This document shows positions 46,546 through 55,661 of a stretch of DNA of 64,000 nt, one piece after another. Source of the stretch: Ceratopteris richardii (Eukaryota > Streptophyta > Polypodiopsida > Polypodiales > Pteridaceae); contig CM035406.1 of the NCBI GenBank assembly GCA_020310875.1, positions 81,160,355 through 81,224,354 on the forward strand, read 5' to 3'. Each line of letters opens with the position of its first letter. Position 1 is the first letter of the stretch. The notes beneath the pieces were generated by a model. That model was given only the letters and a program-made list of their open reading frames with translations, made no database searches and was not told the origin of the DNA. Made by a program: the position numbers and the translations under genes.

Positions 46546-49500
46546 TCATCCAAGCTCCTTCATGTTGATGCATTGCTTGAATTTTGAAATCTTCATCCCA
46601 TCCAAAGCCTTTGTAAACATGTCCGCAACTTGGTCCTTAGTACCAATATGATGTACTGAAACTTCCTTGGATATCACCTTTTCCCTTATGAAGTGATAGT
46701 GCACTTCAATATGCTTGGTTCTAGCATGATAGACAGGGTTCGATGCTAGATGAATGCTACTCATGTTGTCACAAAAAATTGGATATGTGTCAACCTGCAA
46801 ATTAAGCTCCATAAATAACTTCTTAATCCACATTAGCTCACATGTGACTTGAGCCAAAGCTCTATACTCAGCCTCGGTGGAAGATAATGCCACCGTGGGT
46901 TGCTTCTTTGAAATCCATGAGATGATCTTGCTACCTAGCATGACTAGGTAACCACTTGTACTCCTTCTATCTTCCTTCGAACCGGCCCAATCGGCATCGG
47001 AATAAGCTTTGACCTGCATATCATCATCAAATGAGTAGAACAATCCTTCATTTATAGTGGCTTTGAGATATCGCAACATTCTTCTTGCAGCTTGCAAGTG
47101 TGTAGTCCTTGGACTATGCATAAATTGTGATAACACTCCAACTCCATATGCTATGTCAGGCCTGGTTATTGTGGCATAATTGAAAGAGCCTACAATAGAT
47201 CGATACAAAGTTACATCCTCTAATGGCTCTCCATCAATGGAGCTTAGCTTTACATTAACTTCCATGGGATTTGAAATAGGCTTGCAATGTAGCATCCCAA
47301 ACCTCTCAAGTAGGTCTAGAATATACTTCCTTTGTATGAGCATAATACCTTCTTCTTTGTATACAACTTCAATGCCAAGAAAATACCTAAGATCTCCAAG
47401 ATCAGAGATCCTAAACTCCTTTCCAAGCTTTGCCTTGATCTCCTCAATGCCCTTTGTATCATTACCTGTAATGATAAGATCATCTACATACACACACATG
47501 TAGACCACAAGTTCTCCTCTTTGTTTGATGAAGAGAGATGGATCCGCCTTGCATTGATTGTAACCACATTTGATCAAATAGTCCACCAATCTTTGGTTCC
47601 AAGCCCTTGGAGCTTGCTTTAGGCCATAAAGTGCCTTCTTCAACCTACAAACATGATGTGGAAACTCTTTATGAACAAAACCTAGTGGTTGCTCCATTTA
47701 TACCTCTTCTTCCAAGTCTCCATTGAGAAAGGCATTCTTGATATCCAATTGGAAGAGCTTCCATCCTTTGCTAGCAGCCATTGCAATGAGTGTCCTAATG
47801 GTGCTCATCTTTGCCACGGGGCTGAATGTCTCTTCAAAGTCCACTCCATAGGTTTGTGCAAAACCCTTGGCCACCAATCTTGCTTTGAACCTAGAAATAG
47901 ATCCATCTGAATTCCTCTTTACTTTATACACCCACTTATTACCTATTACCTTCATGTTCTCCTTCTTGGGCACTAGAGTCCATGTTTGATTTTCCTCAAG
48001 TGCGTCGATCTCTTCTTGCATTGCCTCTTTCCATTCGGTGTACCTGCTTGCATCTTCATAGCAATCGGGCTCATGATCTTCTACTACTTTGTTCATATAT
48101 GCATAATGTGTTGCCATGTATGAATCATAAGTAAACCTTTGAGTTGGATACTTAACTCTAGAAGACTTCCTTTCTTCACCTTTTGGAGGAATAAACCTCC
48201 TTTGCCTTGGGAACTTGATCTCTTTCTTTGACGTGGCTTCTTTCTCCATCATGTGTCCTTCATCATCTTCAACTTCATTACCTTCTTCATCCAACTCCAC
48301 CAATGTTGCTTTGCCTTTGTTGATTGATTGTGCTTCATAGCTTGATGAAGATCTCCCCCTCCATGGTGAGTTCATGCTTGAACTATCTTCATTGATGGAA
48401 CACCTTGGGCCGCTTAGCTCTAGGTCGATTTGTTCTTCATCATGTCCATGCTTTTCTTCTTCATAGTCCTGCATACAATCATACTTCTTATACCAAGGGA
48501 GTAGCTCATCAAATGCTACATCCCTTGATATCCTCAAGTCCTTTGTATTTGGGTTGAAGCACCTGTAACCTTTATGATCATTTGAATATCCTAGAAACAC
48601 ACACTTTTCTGCCTTTGGTTGTAGCTTGTGCCTCAATTCACTTGGCACATGTACATAACAAGTACATCCAAATATCTTCAAGTGGGAAAGATCAGGTTTC
48701 TTACCATAATAGGCTTGATATGGTGTCAAGCCATGGATCCCTGAGGTAGGAGCCCTATTCATTAGATACACGGCGGTATTTGCTGCATCACTCCAAAACA
48801 TGTTAGGTACATTCATCTCATTAAGCATTGCTCTAGCGATCTCGGCAATGTATCTATTCTTTCTCTCTGCTACTCCATTTTGTTGGGGTGTGTACCTGCA
48901 TGTTACTTGCCTCTTGATGCCTTGATCCATTAAAAAATCAGAAAACTCATTTGAGAAATATTCTCCCCCTCCATCGGACCTTAGCTTCTTGATATATGTA
49001 CCTGTTTCCTTCTCTACCATTGCCTTGAATGCTTTGAAACATGTAAACACATCTGATTTGTTTTTGATGAAATAAACCCAAACCATCCTTGTGCAATCAT
49101 CTATAAAAGTGACAAAGTACTTGTTACCTCCAATGGATTGCTCTTTCGTTGGCCCCCACACATCTGTATGTATCAACTCCAATGGATGTTGGCTTATGTA
49201 GCCACTCTTCTTGAATGGAAGTCTCGCTTGCTTCCCTAGTTGACAAGATTCACATAAATGCTTCATACCTTGTCCTTGGAAGTTGGGAAGACCTTCAACC
49301 AGCCTCTTGAATTGCATTTCCTTCATTCTTTGTATGTTGATGTGACCTATCCTCTTGTGCCACAAGTCCAACTCCGAAATCCTCTTGTTTCCATATGTGA
49401 AGTAGACATGTTGAGTAGAATGAGAATTTACCTCCAAAGTGAAGAGTCTCCCTTGCTTCTTTCCTCTTGCTATGACCTTGTAACCTTGCTTAGGGTTCTC

Positions 49501-50769
49501 CACAAAGCATCCACCTTTGTTGAACCTTACTTGATAGCCTCTTTCAACCATTTGCCCAACGGACACCAAGTTCTTTGTGATGGTAGGTACATGCAAGACA
49601 TCCTTGAGACATCTTCCTTCCTCCTTGTCATCCAAAGCTACATCTCCAACATGGGAGATCTCATGGGCTGTATCATCACCTGTTTCTACATGTCCTTTAC
49701 CTTTGGGAACATGTAGATTAGTAAACCAAGAAGCATTGCAACTCATATGGTTGCTACATCCACTATCAATATACCAAGTGTTATCTACTTTGCTTGAATT
49801 CCCATTCATGTGCATCATCAAGAGATTGTCATTTTCTGAACTTGTAGAAGCATAATTACCTTGGCCTTTGTATGAAGAACCTTGATTATAGTTCCTTTGG
49901 TTTCCTCCTTGGTAGCAATCTCTAGCATAGTGGCCAAACTTGCCACATATGTAACATCCTTCGCCATCTTGATTCCTGTTTTGTTGATGTCGTCCTCCTC
50001 TTCCTCTTGATCTTCCTCTCCCTCTTTGTGATGAGGTGCCTTGGTCATGTCCTTGATTTCTTGAGTGGCCTTGCCTTCCTCCAAACCTTCCTTTGCCCCT
50101 TCCTTGTCCTTGTCTTCCTTTGCCCCTTTGATTACCTGCATAGAAAACTTGTGCATCTTTGCTTTTAGTTGAACTTCCACCTATGTTCATTTCTTCGGTG
50201 ACCATGAGAGCAACCAATTGCTCAAAATCGGGAAGATTATCCCTTACATAAACTGAAGTGGTAAAGGGTTTCCACTTCTCATCATCTCTCAAACCATTGA
50301 GAGTATAAGCCACAAGATCGTCATCGTCTACGTGGCTTCCAATGGATCCCAATGCATCTGATAACTCCTTGACCTTAAGTATGTAGTCATTTATGCTACT
50401 CCCTGAGCTCTTCCTAAGGTTGTTGAGCTCATTCTTGAGTTGGATCTTCCTTGCTTTGGTGCTTGTTGAATAAAGCCTTTCAAGTGTCTCCCATACCTTC
50501 ATGCTTGAATCCAGGTCTTGGATATGGCCGATCATGCTATTGCTAATGTGTTGGGAAAGAATAAAGATAACCCTCTTGTCTCTTTCATTCCATTCCCTAA
50601 AGGCCCTTCTCTGGTCATTGGTTGGATTCTCATCCAACCTAGGTCTTGGTTCACTTCCACTAATCAACCCCCAAAGGCCCTTGCCCATAAGATAGTTGGA
50701 GACCCTAAATCTCCATGGTTGATAGTTACCTTTGTCTAGCTTTTCAATTTGAGTGTTGAAGTCTCCCAT
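46546..50769 (-). pseudogene. Copia gag-pol, copy D (same nonsense codon as B)
   Basis: Split by TAA at codon 1024 (47698-47700) into a 1023-codon part (47701-50769) and a 383-codon remainder (46546-47697). It differs from B at very few residues, for example F for L in GYRCFNPNT and M for T in GHMMEKEATS. The shared stop means B and D descend from one already-mutated copy by duplication. Confidence 0.95.
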
Positions 50770-51030
50770 ATTTAGTCTTTGATACTTGACCTAGCCCTTG
50801 GCTAATGCTCCAATGTGTGTAAAATGAAAATGAGGCTCTGAGGTTACCTCAATCCAAAGCTTTCCTTAGATGGACACCTTGTGCTCTTGCAAATTTGAGT
50901 AGAATAGCTCCCCCTTGATGTGAGCTACCTCCAAGAAGCTTTTGTTGATGCAACTCTTCAACCACCAACTCCAAGAGGTCTTCTTGCTTGTATGTGATAC
51001 CTCCAAGATGCCCAAATGCTCTGATACCAC

Positions 51031-52035
51031 TGATGGGGGAAGTATCTCAACCCCTAAGCAACGATGAAGCGCGAATGACCTCCACAGGTATCCTTCTTTG
51101 ACCTCTGCACACCAAAAATGCTCTTACTCAGAGCTTATGCAGAGAACTCCAGTGAGCTTTTGTAGACCTGTAGTAGACACCAAGGGCTTTCCAAAAAAAC
51201 AAATTTCACTTGAAATGGATGCTTACACAAAGAGAAACAATGTCTACAACATGAGCTAGTTGAATGCTCACAACTGCTAGTCAAGCAGAGACCTCACTTC
51301 ACTCCAGAAAACTTTTCTCACAGATTATACAGAGAATGAATCTCAAACTTAAGTCAACTTTAGGGACTCTAATAGCTACCCAATGACACCAAAATCATAG
51401 CAAATGGATACATAGAGAAGGAGAACCAGCCCTTACAACAGAGAGCAAAATATTTCCAACAGAGCCTACACAAAGAGAGAGATATCAATCACACAACTTC
51501 ACTAAAATGAATGTTGCTCCCAGCTTACTCAGAGAATGCTCCAGAGAATTGGTAAGCATAAAATAGACTCTTATAGCTATCCAATGAGATAAGAATTACA
51601 TCAAATGGATACCATATGAGGGAGAACCAATGCTAACAACTCAGGGGTAGAGAGTTGCAACACTGCCTGCGCACACACATAGATATGCCTACTAAAAGAA
51701 AACAAACAAGCAAGCAAGGGGGTTGCTTAAGCAAGGGGCTTGCTTATCACAACTCCAGCACTTAGTGCTCACTTTACATGAGTTAAAACGCCAAGAAGAT
51801 GGCCCAAAAGAAGTCGGGATACATGCTCCTTTTATAGTGAGAGGTGTGCCCCTAAAATCTAGGAACTACCTTTCCAAATCAGCCTCCTAACTTGGAGGAA
51901 TTAGTTGAGATGACTTGGGGAGTGGTTGAGTGACTTTTCTTGATGGAATCTCGTGGCTTTTGGCTTCCTTTGATTGCTCCACATGTCCATAAAAGATTCC
52001 CCACGAATTTTTAGCTTGAAGCTTGACTTTTAACA
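51031..52035 (-). repeat. Copia LTR5 (outer, 5' LTR of D)
   Basis: 1005 bp. It groups with LTR1 by shared variants (GTAGACCTG, ACAGAG, TATCCAA, AACGCC, CGAATTTTT) but has several private changes. TATA-like motif on the minus strand at 51838-51829. Confidence 0.95.
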
Positions 52036-52040
52036 GATAA
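52036..52040. other. Copia target-site duplication, right
   Basis: GATAA, identical to 31736-31740. Confidence 0.95.
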
Positions 52041-53106
52041 GGTAGGAGACTTTAGTGAGGGAGATGAAGGAAATACCTGCCTTCCAATTACTTATAGGGG
52101 TTACACTACCAAAGCCATCTTAGATTCGGGAGCTGGTGTTGGTATTGCTACCAAAGAAATTTGAGAGAAATGGGGAAAACCAGCGTTAAGACCAACGCGC
52201 ATGAAAATACAAATGGCAGACGGACATACAGAAAGACCCTTAGTATTGTTGGAACGAGTAGTTTTCACTACATGTGGAGTGGAATTCGAACACACTTTAG
52301 CAATATGTCACTTCGAAAGGCCAAGCAATTATGAAATGATCCTGTGAAGGCCTTTCATGAGACAGTTAAAGGTCGTACAAGATTGGGGAAAAGATGCGGT
52401 GTACCTACAACACGCAGGAACCACCACTAGAATAAACCTACATACGTACACTTATCAAGATGTTCCACCTCTACAATGGAATCAAATTCATAAGGAGGAA
52501 GACGATCAATCAATTCATAGTGTAGGTTCTAGTGATCAATCTTGGATGAACGAGGACACTCATCTATGGATATGCCAAGCTGCAAAGAAGGAAGAGGAGA
52601 GAAGAAAAGGATGGCAGCAGAAACAAGGAATAGCGAGGTTTGTACAAGATCCAGCTTACATGCCACAAGTATTTCCGGATGAAGAATTTGAACCACACGG
52701 TTGGATGGAAATCTTAGCGACCCTCCATGTCTGTGTAAACGAAGAAGTAGTGACCATGAACGAATGTATCGATGAGGAGGGGTATGATGTTAGCCTGTAT
52801 GTGGTAGTCCTTCAGGAGGCTGAAGAAGGAGAAGTGATCGAGAAAGACTGGAAGGAGGACTATGAGAGCATTGAAATGGAGCCCGAACCAATGGATCTAG
52901 GGAATAGTACCACCAACATAAATATCACAGCCAATGAAAAACACCAGGAACTCACACAGAAGGGGGAATTAGAATTTGAAAGAGAATCAGAAGATGAAGA
53001 AAATAAACCCCAAGACCAATTTGAGGTACGAGCTCACTTTAAAAAATATGAAGTGGAGGAGAGAAAAATCGCTATTCAAATGCCGAAAAGAGAAGCACAG
53101 CTTTGA
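52041..53106 (+). pseudogene. Gypsy protease and protease-RT linker (interrupted)
   Basis: The frame interrupted at 31740 resumes here in phase. The retropepsin core has AILDSGAGVGIATKEI, with the catalytic Asp in DSG, followed by KIQMADG and an ILGRPF-type motif that is itself broken by TGA (near 52345). Another TGA lies near 52168. From 52357 to 53106 the frame is open and encodes a long acidic linker of unknown role, ending at a TGA. The protease would cut the polyprotein if intact. Confidence 0.82.
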
Positions 53107-54798
53107 ATAGCATATGATAATAAGGAACAAACCAAGAAGATAGTAGTAACTGTAGAAGAAGGAGAAGAACGATGTACCTTCATAGGACAGGATGTCTCAT
53201 TAGAGGAAGAACAAGAGTTAATTCGTCTCATAAGAGAATATCGGGATGTCTTTGCTTGGACCTATAAGGACTTGAAAGGAGTCGACCCTTCTATATGTGC
53301 GCATAGAATCCCCATGACATCCGAAGCCAAACCTTCTAAATAAAGACCATATACTTACAATGATGTGTATTCAGCCAAAATAAAGGAAGAGATAGACAAA
53401 TTGTTAGATGCTGGGTTCATATACGAGATTGAGCACACGGAATGGGTGTCACCTTTGGTGGTAGTACCAAAAAAGAATGGAAAGTTAAGAGTGTGCATCA
53501 ATTTGAAGAAAGTAAATGCCGCGACAATAAGGGATAGTTATCCTTTACCAATCACAGATCATCTCTTGGAAAGAGTGGCAGGAAAGGAAGTCTATAGCTT
53601 TCTGGATGGCTTTTCAGGGTATAATCAGGTAGCTATTGCTCCTGAGGACCAACATAAAACAGCGTTTGCAAATGAATGGGGAGTATACGCCTTTAGAGTC
53701 ATGCCTTTTGGTCTAACTAATGCCCCAGCCACCTTCCAAAGATTGATGTGTCATGTATTCAAAGAATTTCTAAGAAAAAGTATGGAGGTCTACGTGGATG
53801 ATCTTTGTACTTATTCAGCTATACGATCAGAACATATCCCCGAGCTAGAAAAGATCTTTGCTAAATGTCGACAATATCGAGTATGCCTTAACCTAGAAAA
53901 ATGTGTCTTCATGGTTAGACAAGGGAAAATATTAGGACATATTGTCTCTAAAAACGGAATTTCAACTGATGAAGACAAAATCAAGGTAATTTTGGATTTA
54001 CCAAGACCGAAGACTGCTAAAGAAGTTCAAGCATTTATGGGACATTGTGGATACTATCGAAGATTTATACATATGTACGCCATAATTGCTAGACCTCTTT
54101 ATGCATTATTGACAGAATTTAATTGGACCGAAGAATGTGAAAAAGCCTTCAACGAGTTAAAGAATCGATTGAGTTCAGCACCAATCCTTCGAGTACCTAA
54201 CTGGAATAAGCCATTTCATATTCATGTGGATGCTTCCAAGTTTGCCATTGGTTGCATCTTAGCTCAACCTGCCGATACAAGAAAACTAGAACACCCTATA
54301 GCCTATGCTAGTAGACAATTAAATCAAGCAGAACGCAATTATACTACCACGGAGAGAGAAGGCCTAGGGATGGTGTACGCAGTCAAAAAGTTCAGACATT
54401 ACCTGTTGGCAAACAAATTCAAATTCTTCATTGATCATCAAGCCCTACTATACCTAGTCAACAAGCCTTGTAATACAGGACGACTAGTACGATGGTTTTT
54501 ATTGCTAATGGAGTTTGATTTTGAGGTAGTAGTCAAGAAAGGAAATACCCACATAAGAGCAGATCACTTATCAAGAATGACCCATGGAGAACCGCCCATA
54601 GGAGTACCAGATGATCTGCCAGATACGTACCTTTTTAACCTGGAAGTATGTCCTCAATGGGCAGAAAAGTTGATCCCTATACTTACTCATGGACCTAAAG
54701 ATGGGATCACGCCAAACCAAACCCAAGACCTCTGGAAGACTAAAAACCTTCACATCATTGCGGGAAGTTTGTATCACCAGGATTCAAGTGGATTATAA
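53107..54798 (+). pseudogene. Gypsy RT-RNase H (interrupted at both ends)
   Basis: 53107-53343 encodes the segment before RT (YRDVFAWTYKDLKG) and ends in TAA. From 53365 the frame is open for 477 codons. RT motifs are WVSPLVVVPKKNG, SFLDGFSGYNQ (catalytic Asp near residue 81), FGLTNAPATFQ and YVDD (143-146). RNase H has HVDASKFAIG (D289), TTEREGLG (E332), FFIDHQALL and HIRADHLSR (D400). It is of the Ty3/Gypsy type. The frame stops at 54796-54798 exactly where the integrase zinc-finger region should begin. Confidence 0.93.
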
Positions 54799-54849
54799 AT
54801 GAGATGCGTGGAGGAAGAGGAACAAGAAATGTGGCTTCAGAAAGCACAT
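54799..54849 (+). pseudogene. Stub of Gypsy integrase zinc-finger region
   Basis: In the RT frame, just after the stop, MRCVEEEEQEMWLQKAH matches the position and style of the first part of the integrase HHCC domain, ending at its first conserved histidine. After that nothing resembles integrase. The D,D(35)E core and chromodomain are absent anywhere before the 3' LTR. Confidence 0.6.
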
Positions 54850-54857
54850 GTAAACCA

Positions 54858-55655
54858 ATGGAAAACTCATTTGAATGCAAATGGAACGACCAACCAGTCT
54901 TGGAACTAATTTTCATGGCAACTATAAAGATTATGAATACAGATCACTACTTTCCAATCATGTCACACGACTTCAAAACAATAATACAGGGATTACCGCA
55001 CATTGAAGATGTATGGACACAGGCAGGCATAGAGGCATTTCTCAAATTGCCAATCTATGTTCCAGATTTTCAGAGATGTGCACAAGTAATGAATACTATG
55101 CAACCTGCAGCTACAAAGATATCAGTTCCAGAAGCACGCGTATTGGATAAAGTCGGAATTTGGAAGACAATTGAATTCACACATGAGATGATCAATAAGG
55201 CTTTTGGATGGAATCAAGCAGGAATTACTAGTGTCAAAGAGGAATGTCATGACCCCAAGAAGAGGTCCTTCCTGGAGATTAACAGAATAGACATCGAAGA
55301 CGCTGTCTGTCTTGTGCATCAACATTTCTGCTTCCCCAGTATGCACAAATACACGGCCCCACAAAAGATTGTAGTACAACTATTATCACATGCCATGCGA
55401 CAAATAGGAAACAAAATTAATTTGACAGGGTATGTCCAAGAAAGGCTATTTGAAGCCCAGAAGAAATGGGGCGAGAAGAAGTTTTTGAATGGCAGTTCTG
55501 CATTAACATTATTGATATATGAAGCCCTTGATATGAAAAATTGCTTACGGGAGATGCCGACCTCAGAAGGGCTAGCCAAATACGCAAAATCCGCTACGGT
55601 CCCTAAGAAAAAGAAAGCAGTTGTTATGGTTGAGGAAGCTGGAACCAGCACATAA
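54858..55655 (+). CDS. Extra Gypsy ORF X, unknown function
   Basis: Open frame whose longest form starts at 54804 (283 codons). I prefer the ATG at 54858 (MENSFECKWND) because 54804-54849 overlaps the integrase stub in another frame. A start at MATIKIMNTDHYFPIMSHDF is also possible. It has a mostly helical, non-repetitive composition with segments such as FTHEMINKAFGW, RIDIEDAVCLVHQHFCFPS and LLSHAMRQIGNKINLTGYV, and a Lys-rich tail. The spacing loosely recalls the putative plant transposon protein domain found in extra ORFs of some Athila-like elements, but I cannot confirm it. No integrase, envelope or membrane feature. It is followed after six bases by the next ORF, suggesting one transcript. 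Confidence 0.6.
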   Translation: MENSFECKWNDQPVLELIFMATIKIMNTDHYFPIMSHDFKTIIQGLPHIEDVWTQAGIEAFLKLPIYVPDFQRCAQVMNTMQPAATKISVPEARVLDKVGIWKTIEFTHEMINKAFGWNQAGITSVKEECHDPKKRSFLEINRIDIEDAVCLVHQHFCFPSMHKYTAPQKIVVQLLSHAMRQIGNKINLTGYVQERLFEAQKKWGEKKFLNGSSALTLLIYEALDMKNCLREMPTSEGLAKYAKSATVPKKKKAVVMVEEAGTST

Positions 55656-55661
55656 AAACCC

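Larger units (their letters stand above)
31741..52035 (-). mobile_element. Tandem Copia array (five LTRs, four internal regions)
   Basis: LTRs lie at 31741-32746, 37260-38266, 42780-43674 (3' end lost), 45511-46517 and 51031-52035. Between them are internal regions A (32747-37259), B (38267-42779), C (43675-45510, deleted) and D (46518-51030). Every internal LTR is flanked directly by the neighbour's primer site on the left and purine tract on the right, so neighbouring copies share LTRs. Only the outermost ends carry a target duplication (GATAA). The full repeat period is 5519-5520 bp and the C unit is 2731 bp. This indicates one insertion followed by recombination-driven tandem growth, or an assembly error among near-identical copies. 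Confidence 0.93.

Noticed and set aside
31741..52035. Four independent Copia insertions, or a CRISPR-like array
   Set aside because: No target duplications at inner junctions, shared LTRs, and units that are retroelement coding regions and not short spaced repeats.
54804..55655. Divergent integrase
   Set aside because: No HHCC spacing, no D,D(35)E pattern and no chromodomain. Only the short preceding stub resembles integrase.
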